A DNA stretch of 64,000 nucleotides from Corylus avellana (taxonomy: Eukaryota > Streptophyta > Magnoliopsida > Fagales > Betulaceae): NCBI RefSeq assembly GCF_901000735.1, contig NC_081546.1, forward strand, positions 23,473,009-23,537,008. The letters run 5' to 3'. Numbering within the stretch: position 1 is the first letter of the stretch; every line of letters begins with the position of its first letter. The notes beneath the pieces were generated by a model. It was not told the origin of the DNA. It searched no databases and worked only from the letters and a program-made list of their open reading frames with translations. Positions 34,101 to 45,770 of the stretch are shown here, in pieces. The translations under genes were made by a program, and so were the position numbers.

Positions 34101-37100
34101 CTCTAACATTGATCCACAAAATAGTAAACAATTCTTTAGGCAAGAATTGGAAGAATGAACTCCTTTCATTCTTGGAACAATCATGAATGATATAAACAAA
34201 GATCACGGCATAGATGAATATCTCATTAGTACAGTAATATCAAATCAGTCACTCATAAAGCGGCAAGTGCATGTAAAAAGTTAATATCAAAAGATGCAAA
34301 AGCGTACCATGTCAATGTATAATTGAGATGGTCCTGTGGCATGACTGAACTGCGAACCAAGGTATTGACATCCTTTGGAACAGGGTAAGGGTTACTCGGA
34401 TTGACATTTTCATTTATGTCTTCAATGTAGATAGTATCCTCAGGCAGTCCAGCAGCACGAGCAATTGCAGGAACGTCAATGTAGAACCACTGAAAAGAGC
34501 TTGGATCATTTGCCGGAACAAATATGCTAGGCTTCTCACTCCCTCGAATTACTCCAACAACTTCTGTAGGAATAACAGCAGGGATGTTGACCTGTAAGTT
34601 GCAAGAAGTTAAGATTGTATCTTCAATTTTTCTCACATCAAACAAGGCATCAAGTAATGATAGAAAACTACCTCAACGTTATTACGCTTCTTGGACCAAA
34701 ACCTCCACCAAGAGCTTCCTTCACTATCTTCAACAGAGGGGGGTGGTATAATAGGAGGCTTTTTGCCGGATTGTAAATCTTCCAAAGACTGGTCTCTCCA
34801 GCTACGAGGAACCCATCCTCTGTTGACCAAAATTGGCGACTGCACACTGGAAGAATAATATTCAACATATTGTTAGCTGAAAGCGAACCATAACACAACA
34901 ATTCATGCATCAGTCAACGACGATATAAGAAAAGAAAACTACTTTTAAAATAAGTTAAAACATCAGCTACTCAGGTGAAGTCCAAATAGAGTTCAGTAGC
35001 TCTTTTTATTTTTCCCTGATAAACTTGGAATCGGATATAAGAAATTATTACTAGAAAAAAGGAACATGACTCCTAAGTGGTGTAATAGGGAAAATCACTT
35101 TCTAACAGCTTCATTACTTAACACTCTTTAACGAGTGAGAGGAATGGATAGAAGAAAGTACAATAGAGAAGAAAGTGAGTCATGTTACTATCATTGATAG
35201 AGCTAATAATACTCCTTATGCTTCTACCTCTCTGTGCTGTTGGGTATAGGCATGAGGGGTGTGATGACATAGTAGCCATTTTCAGTCACTCCTGAAATAC
35301 TTCTTGAACGAGGGCCCACATAGATTGACCTTTCCTCATCAAAAACTCCTTTGCATTTCACCTTCCTAAACTCCAGAGAATCCAATTTTCCATTGGACGG
35401 AGATATGCTTTTAAACATCAGGGGTTCCATTTCCAGCCTTTTCTGTCTATATTCTAGCATTTTAATCTGCAACACAAAAGATATTGTCAAAGATAGTAGT
35501 CAACTTAACCAAAACCTACTCACATTGTTCAGAGATACTATACAATAACTCTAATTCATCGTTACAGACATGGCTACAAAGGCAAAAACAAATTTGACAC
35601 ATTAAGAATGAGCCAACCCATCATGTTGTTTAAAGAAATTAAGAATTTTCCTGTACAAGAAAGATGAGAACACGCATGCTCACAAGCATATATGCCAATG
35701 TGAAAGGTCAAAAGGCAATGGGCAGGCCAGCTGGGTGAAGCTTTCTGTAAAGCATCAGCTGTAAATAGGGCTATAATTGCAATTGAGGCGAGTATTGAAT
35801 ATTCAAAGTTCGTTCATTTAATTTTGTTTCAACCATGAGCTGAGATCGAGCTTATCATCAAGCTAGATAACATGTTCAAACTCGGTTCATTTATTTTTCG
35901 AACGAACTCGAGCTTGTTCACAAGCTACTCAATTAACTTATTCATTTCTTTGTTTATATTTTCTCGTAAATTTATGCTGATCATTAGTTATTTGATTATT
36001 GTTAAGTTTTTATGATTTGAGTTAATTAGATAAATTAATTTTTATTTTATTTTATTTTTCTAATCAATATGGGAGAGGGAAGATAAATTAATTTTTATTT
36101 ATAAACTTACAAAATTAACTTCACTAATTTTGTATGTGTAATAAATCATATATAGTCTTTTATCATGAAATTGACCTTTTATATTATATCTTATAACCTT
36201 ATCTAAATTCTTAAACAATCCAATCTCAAGTCTATATGTATATTTTACAGTACATACACCCACACACACATATCTATATCAAAACTAACAATCACAAGGA
36301 TTTAAGTTATATCTATCATATGAAAAAGAGAATTTAATTTTATCATTTTAAATACTTAAGATGTTCTCACTACAAAGTTAAAAACAATACTATAGAAAAT
36401 AAGAAAATGAATTTATATGAGTTTATACGGTTCGAACCAAGTTTATATGAGTTTGGCTTGTTTACTAAATTTTTGTTCAAGCTCGGTTCATTAGTAGACG
36501 AACCGAACTCAAGTCAAGTTTATTTGAGTCGAACTCGAGTTGTTTATGAACATCATGATTCATTTACAGCCCTAACCATAATCTGTCAAACTTATGTAGA
36601 AGTATCTTAATCCGTCGAACTTATGTAAAAGTAAACTTGTTCATGAAGAATTTAACTTTTCAACCACTAAAAGGTTGGCAAAAAATAAAATTTGCTGACT
36701 TCAAGTCTTCGAAACTTTCAAGCTATGAAGCCACCCATCACATGATAGTTGTAAAAAAAAAGTATTCTACCTCAATTGAAAATAATTTAGAAGCAAATTT
36801 AGACTTGATGAGCATTAGACCTATTAAGCCTCAAGATTGTGGATAATGGCGTTTTACTAGAGCCTCATCTAAATGATCGAAAAATTTCACAGACGCAAAT
36901 AGGTGCAAATGCAAGTGTGTGTACATGCGTGTATGTTACCTTATCCTGTCTTCTGAAAATCTGCCAAGTTCCAAGGCCAAAAGTGAGAGCTCCGGGGAGG
37001 AACAGCAACAATTTTGACCATCCCCACCTTCTTTCATTCCCTAAAACCAACCCTCACCAACTCAGATCAACGAACCTTGGGAAATTCAAGATAATAGAAA

Positions 37101-37336
37101 AACGATAAACCCACATAGCACATACCGTGAACTTGGGAAGAGGACGCTGATTGGGACTCGGGCACGGAGGAGGAGATGGCGTAGCTAGAGAAGGAACAAC
37201 AAGAAGAAGAGAATGCCTGCGGTTGTGGTGGCAGAGGGACCCAGATCCTGCCCAGAGCAACCGGCGACCCACCGCCATTACAGAGCCTCCTGGTCAGTGT
37301 TCTGGAAATGGAGGCTGCACCCATTTTGATCAGCAA
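31158..37336 (-). CDS. SURF1: SURF1, mitochondrial cytochrome c oxidase assembly factor, 6 exons
   Basis: Exons in transcription order: 37336-37126, 37040-36940, 35466-35228, 34846-34672, 34591-34308 and 31227-31158. All have GT-AG borders and consistent phases, giving 359 residues. SURF1 is an inner-membrane protein that helps insert heme a during complex IV assembly. Residues 1-~55 are an Arg/Ser-rich mitochondrial presequence. A first membrane helix (LLLFLPGALTFGLGTWQ, about 81-97) and a last one (TWYSLSAAVTFMAFKRL, about 336-352) bracket the intermembrane domain, which carries the family motifs NGYYVITPLM, SPILVNRGWVP and QWFYIDVPAIA. The tiny last exon sits 3.1 kb away from the rest and supplies the second helix. 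ATG 37324 is an alternative start four codons in. The gene is intact. Confidence 0.93.
31825..32945 (+). mobile_element. Probable transposon carrying an ABI3 fragment, in the SURF1 last intron
   Basis: The left end reads GAGCATCTCTAGCAACACTAG, continuing into CTATTTTAGCTAC (the string here is split to keep it short). This is a start shared by many plant TIR elements. A weak counterpart, ATAATAGCTAAATATG, lies near 32945. Between them are an ABI3 gene fragment, a pyrimidine-rich tract and a (GA)n tract (about 32820-32880). The boundaries, especially the right one, are uncertain. Confidence 0.4.
32318..32815 (+). pseudogene. ABI3: ABI3 (B3-domain transcription factor) fragment, frameshifted
   Basis: Three stretches in order match the N-terminal half of ABSCISIC ACID INSENSITIVE 3: SIASMEIPQLPD (frame from 32318), then LMETFGYMDLVESNDFFDL (frame from 32355), then NKEIVSAEDLRSVRIKKATI (about 32655-32715) followed by HLGGSFE. 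The frames shift and stops intervene (for example TAG just before the third stretch). The B3 DNA-binding domain is absent. It therefore cannot encode a functional factor. It lies inside a SURF1 intron on the opposite strand. Confidence 0.75.
35766..36574. mobile_element. hAT-like element in a SURF1 intron
   Basis: The ends TAGGGCTATAATTGC and TTTACAGCCCTA are inverted relatives of the element at 7186-8187, and both interiors carry repeated GAACTCGAGC/GCTCGGTTCA motifs near the ends. There is no reading frame and no convincing target duplication. Confidence 0.55.
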
Positions 37337-37920
37337 CCTCCTCTCTCATTTCATTTCACACTACCTTCCCTCTCTCTTCGTCACGAGGGGTTTACGGAGG
37401 GCTTTCCCAAATGGGCCTTCTCCCAAATTGGGGCTTTTTAGTGAAGCCCATTTCTCAAAATAGGGTTTCACTCCAAGCTGAATCCCTCTATATATACGTT
37501 CCGCATCGTCTTCCTTCCCTCACCACCCGCCGTGCTCATCATCTCATTCATCTCCCGAAAGAATCTTTCTTTAGCTTTTAGGGCTTTTAGGTTTCTTGGG
37601 GTTCAAAGTTGTTTGCTTTTTGTAGATATGACAAGATTTCTTGTTGAAGAAGGCAATCAGTGAGCGTCACTGATGCGCTTGATCATATACTTGTAGCGCA
37701 TTCAGCCCTTTTCGTTGCCGAAATTCTTGAGCAGATATGCTTGCATTTTCCGTCTAAACCCAATACGGTTTTTGCATTCATCAGCTCGTACATTTATTTA
37801 TTTAATTTCCTTATTTTTTTTGTTTTTAATGTTTTTCCTTTAAATTTTTTATATATTGAGTCATTGACACAGGTTTTTTGTCTTCTCCTGACAATCATCT
37901 TAGGATTGTTCTTGTGATTC
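37337..37920 (+). promoter_or_regulatory. Divergent promoter region of SURF1 with possible second transcript
   Basis: On the plus strand a telo-box-like TAGGGTTT (37461), a TATA box (CTATATATAC, 37488-37497) and a pyrimidine-rich leader follow in proper order, pointing away from SURF1. They suggest a second transcript starting near 37520. The following frame (SVTDALDHILVAHSALFVAE, from about 37660) is open for about 85 codons but unrecognised and soon becomes low-complexity. Either a small unknown gene, a non-coding RNA or a decayed gene is possible. Confidence 0.35.
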
Positions 37921-38188
37921 TCATATGTTCTTATGCATTGCATTTGAAAAAAAGAAAACAAATTTCTCTAATTCAGCTTAAAAGGAAAACTTTATGTCTC
38001 TGAAATTAATATTAAAAAACAATTGAAACAAACATTCTTAAAAACATATGAGCCATGTTTTCTTTTTAATGTTACATCATAATGCGAAAAAAAAAAAAAA
38101 AAAACATCTTCTAAAATGCATTGACAAACAGATTCTGTATATTTATTGGGATAGGAAGTTCAAATTCCCTCACTCCAAGAAAGATCTA

Positions 38189-41100
38189 TCAGGCCTGGAA
38201 TGCTGAAATAAATAGAGCCACAATGAGAGCTGTGAAACCAGAAACACCAAAGTGAGAGAACCCACAGACTGCAACTTTTGGTGCTGAATTGCTTGATTTG
38301 TTTGAGGAAGAACCTGTTGTTAGCAAAAACAATTTATAAGACTTTTGTTTTACAAAACTTTTGTTTTCTGATTTCAATATTTCAACTTATAAACAGGAAT
38401 TAAGCATCCAATATTGAGGCATAAATGGAAACCTTTCAAACCCCTGCTAGTGAATTAAACCCAAGTTTAAAAGCAAAATGTAATATGTTATTTTAAACCT
38501 TTCAGGACTTCCCTTACATTTTTACTTGTAACGAAATGGAATATAATATTTTAATTTTTAAAAGGTAAAGTTTACTTACCCTCTCAAATTACCATTCAAT
38601 TGACAGTGTTCGCCCTAAACTTTCAATTGAAATAGTCTCCTCCAAACAGGACACTTAATGTCCTCTCGTCTCCCGATGATAAAAATGGACAGAGTTTTTC
38701 TCTAAACTGAGTTAGAGAAAATATTCTTCCAATTCAGTCTATAAAAATGACATGTGTTATTTGAACATGTGATGTGCACATGTTTTTTTTTTAATAACAC
38801 GGACAAAGTTGAAATAAATAATATTAAAAACTTATGTGCATTTTACATGTTATTAAAAAAAAGGACACATGTCATTTTAATAGACTTCCTCTAACCCAGT
38901 TTGGAGAAAAACTCTGTTTAATAAAAATACCCTTAATAAAATAAAATATATATATATTTTTTTAAAAAAAACTAAAACTAAATTTAAAAAATATATATAT
39001 TGGGTATGGAAATTTAAAAAAATTTTGTTTTTTTCTCAAAGAAATAATAATAATAATAATAATAATAATAATTTTTTTTTTAAAAAAAAAATTATTAAAG
39101 TATTTTTGTCTTATTGAAAAATATTTATGGTCATTTTGGTCTTTTTGTTGTCTTGTGGGGGATATTATCAATTTTTTGGTAATTGAGGGCGGGCATTGTC
39201 TCAATTAAAAGTTTAAAAAACACATTATCAATTGAGTTATATTTTGAAGGAAAACGTCGATTTTTCCCTTTTAAAATTAACAAGTGGATTAGATGGTGAT
39301 TGATGGAAGATAAAATGAGAGATGGAGAAATATCATCTTTATTGTTAAATGGCAAGCCTTAATTCTCTAATTCTATTTATGTGTTCAAAACCAGGCCCCA
39401 CAATTCAGATTTTCTTTTGAATGGAAAATTTAGCATGATTTTAGTGACAGGCTTGTTAAAAAAAAATAAAGTAAGACTTGTGTCCCAAGCTTCGTACGCA
39501 TGACATATAAGTTGAGAGTATCGTATCAATAATCGGAGATCAGATAAAATTTTCCCAATGTTAAGAGCAATCTGCCACATAGATTTGATCTTGAAAGGAA
39601 GAGAAATGTGACCAAAAAATTTGTACTTCTTTGCACCCAACAACTAATAATTATGAGGTAAAATCTAGGAACTTACTGTTGGAAGAAGAGGGAGCAAGGG
39701 CAGCTGCTGAATTGGTTGGCGGGGAAGCTTCTGCAAAGAAAAACAAGCCAGATATATAATGCATTATCAAATTAGCATTAAGAAAAATTAAAAGATAATC
39801 TCAAAATGATTTGGTGCAAAATTAGGCTTTTGATGAACTATTCTATCCTTCTAAGGAATGATAATATAACAAAGAAACAAAACTAAATGCACAAACACAC
39901 AGCTGATGACTCCTAGCACAACAACAAAGAAATAACAACACTTGACGAACCAGCACTAGGGGTGTGTATCGGATTTGGGAGAGTCGAAAATGAGATTTTC
40001 GCATTCCGCCTCTAACGGGATTGGAAGAGTCAGAAATCCTTCAGTTCCTTTCCAATGAAGGCTATTTTTGTCTTGCCTCCGCCTCCGAAATATTGGAGAT
40101 GGAGTCGGGCAAAATAGCCGGGCGAGTCGAAATTTCGATGGAAACAAAAACTAACCTCTATTCACGCCTCCAAATTTTATTGGAAACTAGGAAGCTAGCC
40201 AGGGAAAGGAATAGCCATAAATGAGGAAAACCACCAAAACCTTTTCTGTGATGGCTTTCAAAAGATTTGAAAGAACAAGACCAGTTTGAGAGTGCATGAA
40301 TGACAAGCTAGGTGATTGGATGATGCTCTTTTGCTTGCTAATAAAAATTTCTAATATATATATATATATATATTTTAAAAAAAGAACATGCATGCAAATT
40401 TTCTGTATTCTATAGAACAGAGCACAGTGGGGAAAAACAAATGAATACAAATTTATACAAAATGAGAGATTAAAGTAGGGTCTTTTTCTGCCAATTTCCA
40501 TATAGAAAAACACTTTAGGATCAAAGCCTAAACTTCACAGTTCAGAAAACAGATATGTGAAATAGGTCCAATGCTTGATTAATTGAATCACAATGAAAGA
40601 CACTTTTTAGAAGAAGATTAATACATTCAAATTCTGCTAAAAACTTATAAGAATGACATCAATCAATCAAGCCTCCAACTGGCTATTGCTTTTATCCTAT
40701 CATATCCACAATTTAGTAGAGTCTGTGATTCTCACAAAAATCTCTAGATTTGCTTCAAACTTTGCCATTACACATGACCATTAAAAGTATACTAGATTCA
40801 CCACCCAGATAGAAAAATCAGAAACAAAAATCACATTCACAATGAATTAATTCAACTCTGTTTACCAAAGAAGGTATCCAATTAAGAACCAAGTTAAATA
40901 TATCTAAAAGGAAACAACATAGACATAATAATAGTGTCAAAAAAAAAAAAAAAAAAAAGCTCAACATGCATATACTTATATACTCTATGGACAAGGATCC
41001 CTAAATTTTTATGTTCCAATTTAATTTTATGATTAAATCATAATAAAGACTAATTAATTAATTAATTAAGTAGATCAAAAAATGGAAGGAAAAGAAATGT

Positions 41101-41460
41101 CCAAAAACCTTTGTTGCAAACTGAAATGTCGGCATTGACAGCGCAGGCCTTTGCAAGCTTCATGGCATCATCCTTGGTAACGTTGAGCGACTTCAAGATG
41201 TCTGGATTGTCGAATACGTCGCAGAGGCACTTGGGATCGTCGGAGACCATCTCCTTCAACGGCAAACAGCACGCCGTAGGCGGCGAGGAGGGTGGCTTCA
41301 AGTATGCCTGACATGGAAGGAGTTTCTGTAAGCATGCCATCGAATTTCCACCCCCCGATGAGCCTCCTTGAAGAGCGGTTGCAAATCCTATTTCAGAGTA
41401 GCCCACGAACACCCATGAAGAAAACAAAAGAAACGATGCTAAAATGTGCTTGGATGCCAT
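38189..41460 (-). CDS. GPI-anchored non-specific lipid-transfer-like protein (LTPG/xylogen type), 3 exons
   Basis: Exons in transcription order: 41460-41109, 39730-39677 and 38313-38189 (phases 1 and 1), giving 176 residues. A signal peptide spans about 1-26. The eight-cysteine motif is complete: Cys43, 50, 64-65, 78, 80, 106 and 115 (patterns CC and CLC). A Ser/Pro/Ala-rich linker encoded by the small exon 2 follows. The C-terminus is a hydrophobic helix ([16 protein letters not shown]) after a small-residue stretch (SSNSAPK), the signature of GPI anchoring. Such proteins bind lipids in a hydrophobic tunnel at the outer face of the plasma membrane or cell wall and are linked to cuticle and suberin lipid export. 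A second copy of exon 2 lies upstream at 44375-44428. Confidence 0.92.
38575..39260. mobile_element. TIR-type element in LTPG intron 2
   Basis: Left end TACCCTCTCAAATTACCATTC and right-end sequence ending near 39250 are imperfect inverted matches with related CCTCTCAAA/AATTGAG blocks. The interior has an (AAT)n microsatellite (39042-39071). A relative occupies 43617-43965 in the duplicated segment. Confidence 0.5.
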
Positions 41461-41523
41461 GATTTTTCAATGAGAAAATTGATGGGTTTCTTTTCTTTTT
41501 CTTCTCTCGTACGTGCTTTTTCA

Positions 41524-41537
41524 TAAATATATATAGT
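41524..41537 (-). promoter_or_regulatory. TATA box of the LTPG gene
   Basis: The minus strand reads CTATATATATTTATG about 65-75 bp before the ATG at 41460, at the expected spacing. Confidence 0.55.
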
Positions 41538-41992
41538 TGGAAACAAGTAATTCTATTTACGTTCTCGCCCCTCCAAATGACCAATTTATGCGGCAGTTAC
41601 AAATCTTTTTCAAGGTAGTCGTATGTGTTTGGTTTTTTTGGGTATATACTATTGGAACAGTGGAACACATCCTTATAATTAAACAGACAAGGTAAACGTG
41701 TCCTTGTCTGTTTATGAAATTTAAGAAAGCCGTTGGGGAGATATTTCAATATTCCATATTCGTGACGTTGAAAATGCAATAAAAAAGTTGCCATGCACGA
41801 GAATATGTCCACTCAGAAATTGTAGAAACGGAAATCCAACCTCTAAAAAGTTGCTCAACAGCGTATACCAATTAGGATATTGCAGCAATAATTAATATTA
41901 ATTTGTATTTTCTACTTAATTTATTTCTTTATAAGAAATATCTTATTACGGCTTTTCCCTCTTGCATATTAGCTAAAACTCTTAAATTATAT

Positions 41993-43404
41993 GGAAAAAT
42001 ATATTTTACCCTCTAAAATTTGAGCTGATTTTTAATTCGACTTCCAATATTTTTACAATGCACCCTCCAAAGTTTAAAATTTTTTCAATTCGATTCCTAA
42101 TGTTTCAATTTTTACAATATACCTCCAAAGTTTAAAATTTTTTCAATTCGACTCAAAATATTTCAATTTTTACAATGTACCGCCCAAAGTTTAAAATTTT
42201 TTCAATTCCGCCTATCCGTTAGTCGATGATGTCTTCTCTGACGAAAATGTGATCACGTGACTCGCACGTAATCACTTATGCGTCTGCCTTCCCCAAAACG
42301 CCCCCAACCCATCTCTTCGTAGTTGAATTCGACACTGTCCAAGACTTCGAGTTCATCGTCTTCTTCAAAACCCAGAAAGTCAATCTTGTCATTTCCTGTA
42401 GATCTCTCAACGATCCTCCAGGAATTTATGTTCGTCGGGTTCTCTGCTTCAATGAGTTTGCTCGCCAGCTCACACTACCTCTTGAGATGGAGCTTCAAGA
42501 TTAATAGGCAAGCTCTAGCCCTTGATCTCTCTTCTCTGCCTTCTCTACCAAGACCCAAGAAGAACTACACAGGTCTAACAGTGGGAGTTTCTGTTGCAGC
42601 GCTGCAATCGCCGTTGCCATTTACATCTTCAGAAAGATAAAGAACGCCGACATAATCGAAGATTGAGAATTCAAACTAGGCACGCATTGGTACTCTTACG
42701 AAGAACTAAAGAAAGCAACCAATAGCTTCAAAGACAAAGAGCAACTCAGGCATGGCGGATTCGGTCGAGTTTACAAAGGGACGCTTCCAAATTCAAAGAC
42801 CGAAGTTGCGGTTAAGAGAATCTGGCACGATTCCAAACAAGTTATGCCTGAGTTCATCTTCAAAATCGCTAGCATCGGCTGGCTTCACCACCAGAATTTG
42901 GTTCAGTTATTGGGTTGGTGTCGCAGAGGAGGCGATTTTCTTCTTGTGTATGATTTTATGGCCAATGGGAACTTAGACAAGTTCTTGTTTGATGAGCCAA
43001 AAACAATTCTCAGTTGGGAGGAAAGGTTCAATATCATAAAGGTCGTGTTTGCCTGAGTTCATCTCTAAATTAAAGACGGCTAGGTTGGGGGCATTTTGGG
43101 GAAGGCAGGCTCATAAGTGATCACTTGCGAGTCATGTGATCACATTTTCATCAGAGAAGATGACAACAACTAATGGATAGGCGAAATTGAAAAAATTTTA
43201 AACTTTGGGGGTGCATTGTAAAAGTTGAAACATTGGGGTCGAATTGAAAAAAATTTAAACTTTGGGAGGTGCATTGTAAAAATTGAAACATTGAGGGTTG
43301 AATTGAAAAAATTTTAAACTTGGATGGTGCATTGTAAAAATTGAAACATTGAGGATCAAATTGAAAATCGGCTTAAACTTTGGGAGGGTAAAGTATATTT
43401 TTCC
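41993..43404. mobile_element. MULE-like element with about 320-bp terminal inverted repeats and a lectin receptor kinase fragment
   Basis: 41993 to about 42315 and about 43080-43404 are reverse complements of each other with scattered differences. They start GGAAAAATATA and contain several internal copies of a ~45-bp repeat (CCTCCAAAGTTTAAAATT). The match continues through a GTGATCACGTGACTCGCA block to CCTTCCCCAAAACGCCC. Flanks TTAAATTAT and CTAAATTGT may be a 9-bp target duplication with two changes. The centre is a host gene fragment, so this is a Pack-MULE-type element. Confidence 0.75.
42322..43056 (+). pseudogene. L-type lectin receptor-like kinase fragment
   Basis: The sequence runs from the end of the legume-lectin domain (EFDTVQDFEF, VDLSTILQEFMFVGFSAS, LLASSHYLLRWSFKIN) through the juxtamembrane region ([27 protein letters not shown]) into the kinase N-lobe ([40 protein letters not shown]) and stops at [11 protein letters not shown]. 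The transmembrane part is frameshifted near 42595-42665, the N-terminal lectin domain is mostly missing, and the catalytic loop is absent. It is non-functional and enclosed in the MULE-like element. Confidence 0.85.
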
Positions 43405-44374
43405 CTAAATTGTATAAATTAAACTAGCTAAAATTTACATCCAATAGCTTATGTCCCAATTATTTAAAACACACAATTTGTTATAGTAATTGTCTACCTT
43501 TGGGCAATTATGTGAAAATTTTATTTAACGGATTAATTGTCACTGTTTTTGCAATTACCTCATAAATTTCAAAAACTCTAAATTTAATATATTTATCTTT
43601 TAATTTGAATTTCAGTACCCTCTCAAACTATCATTCAATTGATAATGTTCCCTCTAAACTTTTAATTGAGATAGTTTCCCTTCCAAATTATCAAAAATTA
43701 TCAATGCCTCCGATGATGAAAATACTCTTAATAAAGTAAATTTAAAAAACAAAAAAACAAAAAAAAAAAACTAGAACTAATTTTTTTTAAATAATTATTA
43801 TTTTTTTGTTTTCAAATTTATTAAAGTATTTTTGTCTTATTTAAAAACATATAGGGTCATTTTTGTCTTTTTGTTGTCTTGGGGGGATATTATCAATTTT
43901 GTAATAATTTAAAAGTTTGAGAGGAGTATTGTTAATTTGGTGGTAGTTTGATGAGATATATAGACTTTTTCATTTTTTAAATCAAATAGTAGATTAAATC
44001 TTGACCGATGGAAAATAAAATGAGAGATAGAGAAATATCATCTTTACTGATAAATGGCAAGCCTTAATTCTCTAGTTCTATTTATGTGTTCAAAATCAGG
44101 CCCCACAATTCAGATTTTCTTTTGAACGCAAAATTTAGCTTGAATTTAGTGACAGGTTTGTTAAAAAAAATATAGAGTAAGACTTGTGTCCCAAGCCTCG
44201 TATGCATAAAGATACAAGTTGAGGGTATCACATCAATAATTAGAAATTAGATAAAATGTTCTCAATATCTGCCCAATGCAAGGGCCTTGAAAGGAAGAGA
44301 AATATGACAAAAAAAAATTTGTACTTCTTTGCAACCAACAACTAAAAATTATGAAGTAAAATCTAGGCACTTAC

Positions 44375-44428
44375 TGTTGGAAGAAGAGGGAGCAAGGGCA
44401 GCTGCTGAATTGGTTGGGGGGGATGTTT
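44375..44428 (-). pseudogene. Orphan copy of LTPG exon 2
   Basis: A 54-nt exon copy retains the same length, an AG acceptor (TTCATTACAG) and a GTAAGT donor. It encodes the same [16 protein letters not shown] linker, with one Ala-to-Thr change near its start. It lies about 2.9 kb upstream of the LTPG start with no companion exons. Confidence 0.8.
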
Positions 44429-44877
44429 CTGTAATGAAAATTAACAAGCCACATATATAATATAATGCATTATCACAAAATGATTGGGTGTAAAATTAGG
44501 CTTTTGATGAACTATTTTATCCTTCTAAAAGGAATGATAATATAATTAACAAGGAAACAAAACTAAATGCACAAACACACAGCTAACTCCTAGCACAACA
44601 GCAAAGAAATAAGAAACTTTAAGAAAAAAACAACAACACTTGACATACCACCGTGCACACGCTTTAGTAAAATGGGCCTTACCCACCTTGTGTTTGGTAG
44701 CATTCTCATAGGACCTCTCATTCTCATTTCTATCAGGATCTCTCATTCTCCTATTTTATTAGGAAAAAAAACAAAACAAAACAAACAGTTGGTGGATCAA
44801 CACTAAGGGTGCGCATCAGAGTTGGGAGAGTTGAAAATGATATTTTTGTATTCCAGTACCTCTGACGGGATTGGAAG

Positions 44878-45389
44878 TGTAACACCCGGGTCCCATATTG
44901 GGAAGATGAGAAGAAGCCCCATAGAGTAGGTGGTTTATAAATATAGTCATGGGTGCTAAATCCCACATTGCCTAGTTACTATGTGAAATTGGACTTTATA
45001 ATGAATTTTAGGGAAACTCAAATTGATTAGTCCTTTTGAGGTGATAGCTCAAATATAGCTAGCACTTTTCCTGGGTCGTTACAAGTGGTATCAAAGCCAC
45101 CTAGTAACGTCAGGTCATGTAGTACTAGAGCACTGCATGACATGACCCTGACGAGGACGTCAGGAATTTAAAAGGGGGAGTTTGTAACACCCCAATCTTA
45201 TATTGGGAAGATGAGAAGAAGCCCCATAGAGTAGATGGTTTATAAAGATAGTCATGGGTGCTAAATCCCACATTGCCTAGTTACTAAGTGAAACTGAGCT
45301 TTATAATGAATTCTAAGGAAGCTCAAATTGACTAGTCATTTTGAGGTGATAGCGCAGATATGGCTAACGTTTTTTCCTGTGTCGTTACA
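44878..45389. mobile_element. TRIM (terminal-repeat retrotransposon in miniature), complete
   Basis: Two LTRs of about 206 bp (44878-45083 and 45183-45389) start TGTAACACC and end CGTTACA. Between them lie a primer-binding site (TGGTATCAAAGCC at 45086, complementary to initiator tRNA-Met) and a polypurine tract (AAAGGGGGAG, 45171-45180), but no coding sequence. Flanks GGAAG (44873-44877) and GGAAT (45390-45394) are a 5-bp target duplication with one change. The empty site GGAAG survives at 40023-40027 in the original segment. Confidence 0.9.
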
Positions 45390-45770
45390 GGAATAGTCAA
45401 AAATCCTCCACTTCCTTTCCAATGGAGGCCATTTTTGCCTTGCCTCCACCTCCGAACTGTTGGTGAAGGAGTCAGGCGAGTCTAAATTTCATTGGAAACG
45501 AAAACTAACCTCTGTCTTCGCCTCCAAATTTTATTGGAAACTAAAACATGACTCTGCCTCCACTTGCCATCAAAAACCAACCCGGAAATCTACGCACCCC
45601 TAACCGGCACCAACCATAAACAACACAAAAATCCCAACAGGAACACTTTGATGAACTCATCCGCAACATTAGAGTCTACATTAATGAGATGTCAATATTT
45701 ATCCGATTGCCCAATTCATACATCTATGAAATAGTCCTAACCAAATGATGAAATATAGGAAGCTAGCCAG

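Noticed and set aside
37620..37770. C/D box snoRNA near CACTGATGCGC
   Set aside because: No properly spaced C and D boxes with a terminal stem could be found.
37660..37917. Small membrane protein gene
   Set aside because: The second half is Phe/Leu-rich low-complexity AT sequence. The first half is unrecognised, so it is reported only as a possible transcript.
44878..45389. Cassandra TRIM element
   Set aside because: The LTRs lack the 5S rRNA-like block that defines Cassandra.
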